DNA of 34,708 nt from Candidatus Iainarchaeum sp. (GCA_018691995.1 JABHJM010000046.1:1-34708); one strand, 5' to 3'. Shown: positions 18,501 through 25,083, counted from the first letter of the stretch. Program-made: numbers and translations. The notes: generated by a model from the sequence alone, not told the origin.

Positions 18501-21001
18501 ATAAAAGATAAATTATTGTCAGTAGCAACACTTACTTGTAAGTAATCAGTTTCTTTTGCACTAAATTCTGCTTCAAGTGCATAAATTTTTCCTTGTAGTG
18601 CTTCAAAGCCAGCAGTGTCATAAAATACATCTTCAGCATCAACAAAGTTCATTGCAATACAAACATTGTCATTACATTCTGGTAGTGATTCGTATAAATT
18701 AAATTCTTCTGTTAGTGTACTAGCATATAATGCACTTTTAGTTTCACTATTCAATCCAGTTCCAAGATCCACATCTTCTGGAGTTCTATGATAATCATCT
18801 TGTAAGTTTGACCATGCACGATAATGGATTGGAATTTTCCCAGCAGTAAAATCGGCAACTCGGACTTTTACTTTTACAATATAAGTTCCTTTTGGATTAG
18901 AAATGGTTCCTTCAACCCATTTGCTTTCTTCTCCTTCGCTTGAAGTATTACTTCGATCAACTACTTCGTTTTCACTATAAGAGTATGAATAAACTTTTTC
19001 TGAATTACTCATGTCAAGTTCATAGAGAGCAATGTTTCCAGAATCTACAAAGTTAGTAGTATCATTCCCTACACGAAAGTGTACTCCGCCATTGTCTGCT
19101 GCAAGTGGAAATTTAACACTAAATCTTGCCCAAAAGAATGCTCCAGGAGTAAGTCCTTGTACATTATCTCCATTCTCATTTTCGATTCCTTCGTATTCAA
19201 TTGTTGGTGAAAGATCACTATCTTTGTTATACACAACAACTTCAATTACATCTCTTCCTTTTACATAAACATTTTCAGTAAAAGTATTTCCATCGCATAA
19301 ACTAATTGCTAGTTCAACAACTTCTTTATCTCTTGAGTTAAAAATTATTGTTGAATCAACAATGTTTCCGTCAAAGATAATTTCTCCACTAAGTTCACTA
19401 ATAACTCCTTTTCCACATATGCTTCCTCCAAGAGGGTCAATTAAATTTAGTTCAATAACATTTGGTTTTTTGCTCATTGCAATGTAAACTTTATTATCAA
19501 TTACAACATCTCCAATTTCAACAAGTTTATTTCCTTTGTGTGTTTTTGTTTCTGCCGTTATTTCATAAGTCTTATTTTTTTCTACAACAAAATTTGCATA
19601 TCCTGCAATACTTGTTTCAAGTTCATCAATTCCATATGGGAGTTTGTTTGCATCAGTTATTTCTTCTACTTTTATTTTTGCTCCAGAAATAGGTTTGCTA
19701 TACTTATCAAGAGTATAAAGATCAATTCTTGTTGAATTAACACTATTTATTTTTTCAAGAACAATACTTGCAATTTCTGTTGAACCAACACTAACCTTAA
19801 TTCTTCCTGGTAAGTGTTCATCATGTACTGCAGTAATATAAATATCGTCATTTGGATCCAGTCCACTAAATTCAACCCCATTTATTTTTGAAATCTTTCT
19901 CTCAATTTGATTTCCGTTTAAATAAAATAATTGAACAACTGCATTGTCAAGTCCAAGTCCCAAATCATTTAATACATTAACAAGTAAGCTTTCTCCACCT
20001 TTTGCAATTATAACGTCAATTTTTTCTTCAGCTCTTCGCAGGGTAAAACTAATGTCTTCTGAATCAGAATCATATGTGAGATATCCTTCTGCACTAGCAA
20101 CAATTCTAAGTGGGATTCCTGTTTGGATTTGTGTGGCAATTGCTCCTTGTTCAGTTACTCCATTTGTTATTTCAATTCCTGTTTGTTTGTTATATACAGA
20201 AATTGTTGCCCCGTCGATTGAAGTGGTGCCGTCACTTAGGGTAATTATTACATTTGCTTTTCCAACAAAACCATTTCCGGAAGGAGTAAGGGTTAGGTCT
20301 TCACGAACTCCTGCAATAAAAGTAATTGTTTGTTTTAATTCTGTGTACCCTTCGGCATTTACAGTAATTAGAATAGGAGTGTCTTCAGGTACTCCTCCAA
20401 TTCGAAAGATTCCATTTTGGTCAACGTTCATTGTCCATTCAAGGTCTTCCCAGTTAAGTGTTACTGTTGCATTTGTTACTTTTGAAGAAGTCTCAGAATC
20501 AGCCAGTCCTACAATTGCATTTATTCCAACAAAATCTTTTGTAAAAAGAAGTGCTCCTTTTGCATCACTTTCTCCGACCAAAATTTCTTCTTCTGCATCA
20601 TGATAACCTGTTTTTGATGCTTGTAATAATAATTTTGTTCCTGGGGCTTGTGGAACAAGTTGTATTACTTGTCCATCTCCAACAGTTTTATTTGTAATTA
20701 ACATTTCTCCATTTTGTGATTGTACTGAAAGTGAAACTCCATTCAAACTTTTTCCACCAGTGTCACGAAGAGTTAGTGTAAGTTCATCAACAGTTGTAAT
20801 TGGACTTACAAAAACCAAACTTAAAAGTAAGAGTAACATTACAACAATTGCGATTGTTACAATGAATGATGGGATTCCTTTTTCTTCAAAAAAATCTGAG
20901 TAAGTATAAACAGGGATTCCCTTATGGTCAAGTGCATCAAGAACAGTAAAATATTTGTCTTCAAGATGTGTATAAAAATTTGCTAATTTTTCACTTATCA
21001 A
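12599..21001 (-). CDS. Giant N-anchored surface protein, 2800 residues (paralogue 2)
   Basis: The N-terminus has L-E-D-K-Y-F, G-I-P-V-Y and G-I-P-S-F, followed by a leucine-rich membrane helix at about 48-70. Carboxypeptidase-regulatory-like modules occupy about 75-580. The shared YRAW module (YRAW about residue 728, C-x(4)-C-I-A after it) follows. Next come modules framed by D-C-L-K-[LV] and N-N-C strands (about 1130-1420), interrupted by a Tyr/Asn/Gly/Gln-rich stretch at about 1319-1363. A cysteine-rich mixed region containing S-E-T-F-G, also found as A-E-T-F-G in the 2398-residue protein, follows. The last roughly 700 residues differ: mostly helical and charged, with a Cys/Ala/Gly hydrophobic patch near 2100-2140 and another (G-R-G-V-V-C-G-V-V) near 2550. 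There is no C-terminal anchor. The start is TTG at 21001, chosen because GTGAT lies 4 bases upstream and no ATG fits. Function is unknown. Confidence 0.9.
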   Translation of the reverse strand: MISEKLANFYTHLEDKYFTVLDALDHKGIPVYTYSDFFEEKGIPSFIVTIAIVVMLLLLLSLVFVSPITTVDELTLTLRDTGGKSLNGVSLSVQSQNGEMLITNKTVGDGQVIQLVPQAPGTKLLLQASKTGYHDAEEEILVGESDAKGALLFTKDFVGINAIVGLADSETSSKVTNATVTLNWEDLEWTMNVDQNGIFRIGGVPEDTPILITVNAEGYTELKQTITFIAGVREDLTLTPSGNGFVGKANVIITLSDGTTSIDGATISVYNKQTGIEITNGVTEQGAIATQIQTGIPLRIVASAEGYLTYDSDSEDISFTLRRAEEKIDVIIAKGGESLLVNVLNDLGLGLDNAVVQLFYLNGNQIERKISKINGVEFSGLDPNDDIYITAVHDEHLPGRIKVSVGSTEIASIVLEKINSVNSTRIDLYTLDKYSKPISGAKIKVEEITDANKLPYGIDELETSIAGYANFVVEKNKTYEITAETKTHKGNKLVEIGDVVIDNKVYIAMSKKPNVIELNLIDPLGGSICGKGVISELSGEIIFDGNIVDSTIIFNSRDKEVVELAISLCDGNTFTENVYVKGRDVIEVVVYNKDSDLSPTIEYEGIENENGDNVQGLTPGAFFWARFSVKFPLAADNGGVHFRVGNDTTNFVDSGNIALYELDMSNSEKVYSYSYSENEVVDRSNTSSEGEESKWVEGTISNPKGTYIVKVKVRVADFTAGKIPIHYRAWSNLQDDYHRTPEDVDLGTGLNSETKSALYASTLTEEFNLYESLPECNDNVCIAMNFVDAEDVFYDTAGFEALQGKIYALEAEFSAKETDYLQVSVATDNNLSFIGTQNGTFNFVENLLTQGTSESTIAVSVTKDSMQKVRFYFIGEQPGGVNINFIASGNAYIQKDLSFTVVTEKKLLVELSDTLVTLGKNFTVKVFDEGLSGVENAFVKIINKQGEVVKSVSGNGEDGTGRGGSYRIENNLDAGLYTVEVSAPRFSTSTTTLLVSIAKVLDFKEEINVKMMVGQKTDIVTKPLENLSELSINQISYEIGDTDNFEISAVVPPILGAGQKNNVQINIEYVGSSETIDEIVEITIKGYVEGKFLVEATSMMNIVYNRQLDSDCLKLEPSNLTINLIGNAGSSDSDVVEATNNCDQAIMLTKRVKEKSNRSYIAVDSDDISLQPGQTKNITIRAQNLVERGMRLNENYNFEVIYDSNYLTKRLNVKVNLINPSFALSCPGQVTLWMTQNSVGQKATAAQPLYITNNSQFPIQNIGFNIQGTANGAKLSVEPSGAVNLEAGQTITPTKVLFAQGNSKLSEPIQQTVVVTGRMGNLNNRSGQRDLYGQYNNYYNGSGTYNSLTNYRPSVTNYTTSNNETLCTINATIYHSGFDCLKVNIVDDPTFNLSIEGLSKSRKISIQNNCAEPVRIISATSQAQGLLLGVQPTIVPPGPMVHTQLSVGSINPNMNLKGYPIFIQGITDISQTPIKSEAINIDVTSGDHSGKYSKATKGLTVKECVDGGEDTEITIDVPKLSSTDCSNGYCDAMQATEYIAKKLDTAIRKAESYAYSKQSQSETFGCETQGYCTFAQVGMKQESFELYLQNDVVSVGALREALGELTSNQTSGIRGGLSGGDYRIEVSDVSSETIQFLAASGYTIPTVFIDNDLQGCGYYKVRIDGAFPVAGNFLSFQTPVIIIRAMDLAEQGGLTTPECVDDIVNLANFTPIDKGFTATDNKGTWLTTINAETNLKSIGEGLAERHFKDKTRVTTTPQGNKIKISEGALTNALAEVCILGGEKKTIEVKVNSQVSGMSDTEKEAFHKSLSKMISDAMSGSFGNNCLVKSGEGHNCVRLSEASDVGRLKLDIPDKVMLFAKGGGCVYGDISSPIPESITFDIAGRDNEIKDFEGIKRITIEDVTNPNKTVTEETSEDETKTDEETDPSVDSKSRKYYYEIIFEGGDVTKPTSYPLQLTRNANSKDKRFMRDLKICAYPSLEKVEDSGESTYTTANGATFVVTAMNKSAGEARGTEDADGLIKINSGTLHPDDLVEILMQKKDKISKKGEKNPYYFTISWNNSINPIPSLKEYYKGMADSGLREEDVAEITKEGTKSNKATFNYEKEAKKKAITSYLGVCSATAAACNLTTGWGAVIAPVTDCVIPAAFMFKDDFASNYPAFKKTFAFLSEIPFIGIPFQTSQAKPYEPKSYAPALVAGGSTGGVARLYGAGSRLWGWNAGTASYLAGETDTIVKGKLITQLRSSFPNASDDAIEKVASDVATKFKDGVAKSGKDAYSSGLKRKNFKLLRDFGVVNEKDATKAIQKGINDVELKKVLLENSSASKSSTKITNMELLIGSEKGESISDIAGIKTRATTILDDPEVAFNTLGSTTQQQINSAKIISDKVSAQIDATPSLAGTGDMSISEAKSVVDDVLSTSGLSPTMEDEVRKEIYSQFKVKTDDFADAAKASRRFSSAADYTAAKDAATRIDVSELKSTIRSRANIAARRNAGEAIRSIDSSIDDIYEGVTKQMSKAAKEADVKLPTKGSTKFKNLIKSSRLWKELGRGVVCGVVSNYAGMYAYNRSARESTEELQKKITVLGDDPLLKGATYKMVLSEEDSKERIIPSYNMVDTDEEKAEMIKALSGKEKNLNGTLLVWDKSLHSKMPEERKLRLYLINIEPSQLRDVLSQNNDFFDDSDEIEDIIKMVQAPTTQELIYTYSHKESSRRISIDNAVYAREHWIGSLIVVLSDDYKESEKEKELLGKSTFLKNKITQLTQEVKGEANVSLTKEIAKKIFNTDPKKAEFFFRLVSAWEPFAESG

Positions 21002-21005
21002 TCAA

Positions 21006-21018
21006 ATCACGCCCCCCC
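21006..21018 (-). promoter_or_regulatory. Ribosome site with adjacent G7 tract, sets the TTG start of the 2800-residue giant
   Basis: On the minus strand a run of seven G (21018-21012) and a C lead straight into GTGAT (21010-21006), 4 bases before the TTG codon. The GTGAT core is the same as that used by the other giants. The homopolymer is conspicuous in an AT-rich leader. Confidence 0.6.
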
Positions 21019-21071
21019 GGTTCACTGTGTATAATTATTATATGTAGTTAGTAAATTTAAGCGTTTCTTTG

Positions 21072-21079
21072 TTAATAAA
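21072..21079 (-). promoter_or_regulatory. TTTATTAA box upstream of the 2800-residue giant gene
   Basis: This is the same TTTATTAA box as at the leaderless genes, but 71 bases before the start, so it would produce a leader of about 45-50 bases containing the G7 tract and GTGAT site. A second AT-rich candidate (CATATAATAATTATA, about 21028-21042) lies closer. Which one is used cannot be decided by eye. Confidence 0.35.
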
Positions 21080-21098
21080 TGTTTTGTAATTTCGAAAT

Positions 21099-21743
21099 TC
21101 ATTTCCTAGCCCAAATGAACCACAATACATACACAACGATTATGTATACAAATAAAACTAGTCTAAACAAGGTATCGTGCGCAATTTCAAACACTGCTTC
21201 ATTTTGACTCATAATGATGTTTAGTGTAACAAAAATTCTAAGGAGATTAAATACATAACCAAGTATTACTGCAACAATTGCCCCAATGACTTTTTTTCGC
21301 CACCCTATTCCAAATGAAGCAAGTATTGCACTTACAAGAATAATAATTTCAAGTGCTCCGCTACAAAGCCAAGAAATAAAGATAGTTTGAGAAGTTTGAT
21401 TAATTTCAAATGAATAAGCTGTTTCAAAGTTTTCAAGTTCTACATTTCCATTACTCACTGTTTCTATTCCTTGTGCACTAAGTAGGCCTTGTGCACTTCT
21501 TCCAGTACTCTCTTGAATAGAAGTTGAAAAGGGTATAGTAATTCCACTAAGTATTAAATAAAATATTAAAAATCCTAAAACAAACCAAACAAATTGTTTC
21601 TTTTGATCTTTCACAATTTTCTTTTCTTGTTCAACAAAATAATTTTTTATCTTATTAGTAGTTTCACAAAACATACATTTTTCGTTTTCTTTACAAAATA
21701 AAATTGGCTTTCCTTTTTTAGGGGTAGATTTCTTTTTTACCAT
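21099..21743 (-). CDS. Archaeosortase/exosortase family transpeptidase
   Basis: A 214-residue membrane enzyme. The family's catalytic triad is visible: Cys127 in W-L-C-S-G at the start of a helix, Arg169 in N-L-L-R-I after the next helix, and His189 in A-H-D-T-L. Archaeosortases cleave C-terminal tripartite sorting signals (PGF-CTERM and relatives) and transfer the protein to a lipid or similar acceptor on the outer face of the membrane. Hydrophobic helices lie at about 51-72, 120-145, 150-176 and 190-211, with an external loop at 73-118. A cytoplasmic Cys cluster (Cys17, Cys23, Cys26) could bind a metal. It heads the giant-protein block, yet none of the complete surface proteins here ends in a membrane-helix sorting signal, so its substrate is elsewhere or is the truncated giant. 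The subfamily is not assigned. Confidence 0.85.
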   Translation of the reverse strand: MVKKKSTPKKGKPILFCKENEKCMFCETTNKIKNYFVEQEKKIVKDQKKQFVWFVLGFLIFYLILSGITIPFSTSIQESTGRSAQGLLSAQGIETVSNGNVELENFETAYSFEINQTSQTIFISWLCSGALEIIILVSAILASFGIGWRKKVIGAIVAVILGYVFNLLRIFVTLNIIMSQNEAVFEIAHDTLFRLVLFVYIIVVYVLWFIWARK

Positions 21744-21762
21744 TGAGAAAATATGTTCTTTG

Positions 21763-21770
21763 TTAATAAA
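21763..21770 (-). promoter_or_regulatory. TTTATTAA box, leaderless promoter of the archaeosortase gene
   Basis: The box is centred 23-24 bases before ATG 21743, which implies a leaderless transcript. It falls in the 38-base gap after the RelE-like gene. Confidence 0.45.
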
Positions 21771-21781
21771 AAGAGTTGCTT

Positions 21782-22030
21782 TTACTGTTCGTCTTTATGA
21801 TAAATTTCTATAAAAATTATTTTATTATCCTTTTCAATATAAATGTAGGCTAATCGAAAGGGTGAAATATAAAGTTCTCTTGTTCCTTTTCTACCATATC
21901 TCATGGGTTTTCCAAGGGTTGGATTCTCAATTACTTTTTCAATTTGTTTTTTTATTTTTAGTTTAGTTTCAGAATCTTTCATTTTTTTTATTTGTTTTAA
22001 AAATTGTTTTCTATATCCATAAATTACCAT
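21782..22030 (-). CDS. RelE-family toxin
   Basis: An 82-residue protein of typical RelE size. It has an N-terminal Y-R-K-Q-F-L-K-Q-I-K-K helix, a basic K-I-K-K-Q-I helix, then P-T-L-G-K-P-M-R-Y and R-E-L-Y-I-S-P-F-R-L-A-Y-I-Y. This is the RelE sheet with the arginine that contacts mRNA in the ribosome A site, and it ends in I-Y-H-K-D-E. The family cuts ribosome-bound mRNA. It overlaps the AbrB-type antitoxin gene by 7 bases (22024-22030), so the two are co-translated. This arrangement, swapped-hairpin antitoxin then RelE, is common in archaea. Confidence 0.85.
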   Translation of the reverse strand: MVIYGYRKQFLKQIKKMKDSETKLKIKKQIEKVIENPTLGKPMRYGRKGTRELYISPFRLAYIYIEKDNKIIFIEIYHKDEQ

Positions 22031-22290
22031 TTTTTTAGCTCCGCAAGAAAAGCCTCCTTTGTCATGCTAGTATATTTTCCTTTATCATAGTCTTCCCAAG
22101 CTTTGTCTATTCGTTTAATATATTCCAGATCTTCTCCTAGATTGGAAGCTAATGATTTTACATCTTTCATGATTATGTCTTTTTTATTTCGAACAACAAG
22201 AAATTCATCGCCTTTTTTCATGCCTTTTCGCATATGGCTGGGAATTACAATTTGTCCTTTTGTACTCATTTTTGTTATTGCATATTGCAT
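22024..22290 (-). CDS. AbrB/SpoVT-type antitoxin
   Basis: An 88-residue protein. Residues 1-42 form the swapped-hairpin DNA-binding fold: T-K-M-S-T-K-G-Q-I-V-I-P, then M-K-K-G-D-E-F. The rest is an acidic/aromatic tail (A-W-E-D-Y-D-K-G-K-Y) that probably wraps the toxin. The start is taken at ATG 22290 because a full AGGTGAT ribosome site stands at 22300-22294; an in-frame extension to 22344 would swallow that site and the promoter spacing. It overlaps the RelE gene and should neutralise it and repress the shared promoter. Confidence 0.88.
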   Translation of the reverse strand: MQYAITKMSTKGQIVIPSHMRKGMKKGDEFLVVRNKKDIIMKDVKSLASNLGEDLEYIKRIDKAWEDYDKGKYTSMTKEAFLAELKKW

Positions 22291-22293
22291 CAA

Positions 22294-22300
22294 ATCACCT
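22294..22300 (-). promoter_or_regulatory. Strong ribosome site AGGTGAT of the antitoxin gene
   Basis: AGGTGAT is fully complementary to the usual archaeal 16S 3' end and lies 3 bases before ATG 22290. It decides the start over the longer open frame. Confidence 0.7.
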
Positions 22301-22320
22301 AATGTAAGATGTGTCTTACT

Positions 22321-22335
22321 TTTTATAATACTTTG
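22321..22335 (-). promoter_or_regulatory. BRE/TATA promoter of the AbrB-RelE pair
   Basis: CAAAG followed by TATTATAAAA on the minus strand, about 30 bases before the ribosome site, gives initiation near 22300. A palindrome-like GTAAGAC/GTCTTAC pair nearby (GTAAGATGTGTCTTAC at 22305-22320) could be an operator for the antitoxin. Confidence 0.5.
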
Positions 22336-22456
22336 TTTTGACAAAATTTAACTTTTAAAAAAATATAATTTTTTTTATTTTTAAATCTAATTTAAAGTTC
22401 GTCGATTGCTAAAATTTTATTTAAGAAAGTGGTTAAAAAAAGAAGGGGGTCTAATA

Positions 22457-22669
22457 TTGATTAAGATGGATTATAAAGTAGCTATTTACGAAGATGAGGA
22501 TGGAGTCTTTATTGCAGAATGTTTAGAACTGCCTGGTTGTATTTCTGATGGTAATACAAAAGAAGAAGCTGTTGAAAATATTAAGGAAGCAATAGATGCC
22601 TACTCTGAGAGTATTCTAAAAGAAAAAACTGAAAAATTAAAAGGGAAAATAGTAAATGTTACTGTTTGA
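22457..22669 (+). CDS. HicB-like protein, apparently without a HicA partner
   Basis: About 70 residues: D-Y-K-V-A-I-Y-E-D-E-D-G-V-F-I-A-E-C-L-E-L-P-G-C-I-S-[DG], then a helix T-K-E-E-A-V-E-N-I-K-E-A-I, which is the HicB partial RNase H-like fold. HicB normally neutralises the mRNA-binding toxin HicA. No HicA frame is seen upstream (22345-22456) or downstream, so this is an orphan; stand-alone HicB-like genes are common in archaea. The start is uncertain: TTG 22457 lies 6 bases after GGGGGT, ATG 22466 gives the family-like start M-D-Y-K, and the longer TTG 22406 adds a basic segment foreign to the family. It is divergent from the AbrB gene and 75 bases before the ATPase. Confidence 0.8.
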   Translation: MIKMDYKVAIYEDEDGVFIAECLELPGCISDGNTKEEAVENIKEAIDAYSESILKEKTEKLKGKIVNVTV

Positions 22670-22690
22670 TAAATTTTCTTTTCAATCACA

Positions 22691-22700
22691 TTTTTATATT
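22691..22700 (+). promoter_or_regulatory. TATA box of the secretion ATPase gene
   Basis: TTTTTATATT lies 45-54 bases before ATG 22745, giving a leader of roughly 22 bases that contains a GTGA ribosome site about 5 bases before the start. Confidence 0.4.
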
Positions 22701-22744
22701 ACAAAAGTATTATCCTAGTAGTAATTTTAGTGTTGTGAGTAAAA

Positions 22745-25051
22745 ATGAAGATTGGTGGAATGCAAGTTGGAGAGTATGTTGTAAAAAGTGTTGGTGGAAA
22801 GAGAGCACTTATTTTTGATTGTAAACATTGTCCATATAGGGCAAGCATTGCAGAAGATCATCATTGTCGTTTTCACGTTTTAAAAATTTTAGGACAACTT
22901 GAAGCAGATACAGTTGTTTTTGCAGAAGTATATGAGAGAGTATATGCAGAAGCACAAACAAAAATGCTAATGGAAGTAGCAAACCTTGCACAAAAGTTTG
23001 TTGTTCAAAGTATTTGGAGTTATAATCATTTAGGACGACCAAAAAAAGAATGCGAACCTTTCTTTCCAGAAAGACACAGAATAATGGTAAAAATTGCACG
23101 GGACCTAATTACATTCGATCCACTCTTAGCGTACCTAACTCTAATGGAGGAACTTAAGAAACAAGAAGTAAAAGTAAAACAAGGAAGTGCTGAATATATT
23201 GATTGTGCAGAACCCTATGTTGCAACTCTTGTTCAAATGAAAAATTCATTTGATATTTTAACACTTACAATAAAAGCAAGAAAATTATTAACAGAATTAA
23301 CCGAAATTCCAAATACAAAAGTAATGTACAAATCAATTTTTGAAGCAGAAATAAAACCTTCATTTATTGGATCAAAATTATCTTTTGAGGGGATGGAAAA
23401 TTTAGAATTAATGGATGAATATAATGTTCGTGAATCAACAGTACAAGTTTTTTCAGATCCAGATAGGGTAGAAAAAATTTATCAAATTAATCCACCTGAA
23501 TATTCACTAGCGCCAGACCAATATTTTATTCTTAGTAAAACTCGTGAAATAGTTGCATCGTATCGTCCAGGAAAAACATCACTTAGTACAGTTGCAACTT
23601 CAAGAAAATATTTTGAACGTTTATATGAAGCAACAATAAAAGAAGTTGCACAATTTCATAAAGTAAGATTAAGTCCGGGGGAAATGTCTTCACTAAGTAA
23701 AGTAGTAGCTCGTTACACAGTAGGTTATGGTATCCTTGAAGTACTTCTTAATGATAGACGTGTAACAGACATTTATCTTGATGCTCCAATTGGAGGAAAA
23801 CCAATTTATGTTGTGCATAGTGATTATGGGCAATGTCAAACAAATGTTACATTCACTGAAAACGAATCAAATTCATTAATTTCAAAACTTCGTGCAATGA
23901 GTGCTCGTCCATTTGATGAAGCACACCCAGTGCTTGATTTTGATTTACAAGATCTTGAAACACGTGTTGCAGTAATTGGGCCACCCCTCTCACCAAGCGG
24001 AGCAGCTTATGCATTTCGTTTACACAAATTAACTCCATGGACACTTGAACAATTTATTGATGTAGATTATCTAAACCCATTAGCGGCCGGAATGATTTCG
24101 TTCTTTATTGATATGCAAAGTACAACTTTAATAGCAGGTTCACGTGGTAGTGGAAAAACATCTTTACTTGGAGCAACTATTCAAGAAATTCCACAAAATT
24201 CTCGTATAATAATTCAAGAAGACACAATGGAACTTCCAGTTGATTATTTGAAAAATATTGGTTTTAATATTCAAAGACTCAAAACAAAAAGTGCAATTAG
24301 TGTAAGTAAAACAGAAACTGAGGTAGCACCAGAAGAAGCACTAAGAACATCACTACGTCTTGGTGACTCTGCACTAATTTTAGGAGAAGTAAGAAGTACT
24401 GAAGCAAAAGTACTTTATGAAGCAATGAGAGTAGGTGCAGCAGGAAATGTTGTAATGGGAACAATCCACGCAGATAGTGCTTATAGTGTATGGGACAGAG
24501 TTGTAAATGATCTTGGAGTTCCAACAACTTCGTTTAAAGCAACTGATATTGTAATAGTTGCTCGTCCAATTCGTTTCAAGGGGTCACTTACAAGACACCG
24601 TAGAGTTGTAGAAATAACAGAGGTAAAAAAGCATTGGGATAAGGATCCAGAAAGAGAAGGTGGCCTATTAAAGTTAATGTCTTATGAAGCAAAGACTGAT
24701 AATTTAGAATTACAAGAAGACAATTTAAAAGAAAGTGATTTGTTAAAAAAGATTCAAAAAACTTCAGGGTTAAGTGTTAATGATATTTGGTCAGAAATAA
24801 GACTTCGTGGAAATGCAAAACTATTTTTAGTAGAACAAAAAAGTGAACTTGATCTTCCAGAACTTTTAGAAGCAATTAACACTTCTAGTGGAAATAATAA
24901 ATTACTTTTAATGAAAGAAAAAATGATTGAAGAAGAAGGTAGTGTTAATTATGATCAACTTTTAGGCCAGTGGAAAAACTGGGTAACAACAAAACTTATT
25001 CCTCGAGTAAAAAGAGCTAGTGTAGCTAATAAGAAGAAAAAGAAAGAATGA
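22745..25051 (+). CDS. Type II/IV secretion (TadA/FlaI-like) assembly ATPase
   Basis: A 768-residue hexameric-motor ATPase. The C-terminal RecA-like domain shows Walker A G-S-R-G-S-G-K-T-S (about 464-472), the Asp box I-I-Q-E-D-T-M-E-L-P (about 488-498), Walker B L-I-L-G-E-V-R (about 544-550) and the His box G-T-I-H-A-D-S (about 571-577). The preceding region, with Y-G-I-L-E and V-T-D-I-Y-L-D, is the N-terminal motor domain. Such ATPases drive archaellum or type IV pilus assembly at the inner face of the membrane. Unusual features are an N-terminal Cys/His cluster (Cys26, Cys29, His39/40, Cys41, His44) that could bind zinc, and about 150 extra residues after the motor ending in a lysine-rich tail. 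No platform-protein gene follows. The pilin-like gene at 11-12.5 kb is a possible client. Confidence 0.92.
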   Translation: MKIGGMQVGEYVVKSVGGKRALIFDCKHCPYRASIAEDHHCRFHVLKILGQLEADTVVFAEVYERVYAEAQTKMLMEVANLAQKFVVQSIWSYNHLGRPKKECEPFFPERHRIMVKIARDLITFDPLLAYLTLMEELKKQEVKVKQGSAEYIDCAEPYVATLVQMKNSFDILTLTIKARKLLTELTEIPNTKVMYKSIFEAEIKPSFIGSKLSFEGMENLELMDEYNVRESTVQVFSDPDRVEKIYQINPPEYSLAPDQYFILSKTREIVASYRPGKTSLSTVATSRKYFERLYEATIKEVAQFHKVRLSPGEMSSLSKVVARYTVGYGILEVLLNDRRVTDIYLDAPIGGKPIYVVHSDYGQCQTNVTFTENESNSLISKLRAMSARPFDEAHPVLDFDLQDLETRVAVIGPPLSPSGAAYAFRLHKLTPWTLEQFIDVDYLNPLAAGMISFFIDMQSTTLIAGSRGSGKTSLLGATIQEIPQNSRIIIQEDTMELPVDYLKNIGFNIQRLKTKSAISVSKTETEVAPEEALRTSLRLGDSALILGEVRSTEAKVLYEAMRVGAAGNVVMGTIHADSAYSVWDRVVNDLGVPTTSFKATDIVIVARPIRFKGSLTRHRRVVEITEVKKHWDKDPEREGGLLKLMSYEAKTDNLELQEDNLKESDLLKKIQKTSGLSVNDIWSEIRLRGNAKLFLVEQKSELDLPELLEAINTSSGNNKLLLMKEKMIEEEGSVNYDQLLGQWKNWVTTKLIPRVKRASVANKKKKKE

Positions 25052-25083
25052 TTATACTTTTTATTAGATTTATGTACTTCAAG

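Noticed and set aside
19944..20603. A 219-codon open frame on the plus strand inside the 2800-residue gene
   Set aside because: It lies wholly antisense to a gene with clear domain structure, its product is Ser/Pro/Ile-rich as expected from reading such sequence backwards, and no ribosome site or promoter precedes it.
21012..21018. G-quadruplex
   Set aside because: Only one G run is present; four are needed.
22291..22344. An 18-residue N-terminal extension of the AbrB-type antitoxin
   Set aside because: A full AGGTGAT ribosome site lies inside it and the family begins at the next Met.
22406..22456. An upstream TTG start for the HicB-like gene, or a HicA remnant there
   Set aside because: The basic segment it would add resembles neither HicB nor the HicA C-terminus, and no ribosome site precedes it.
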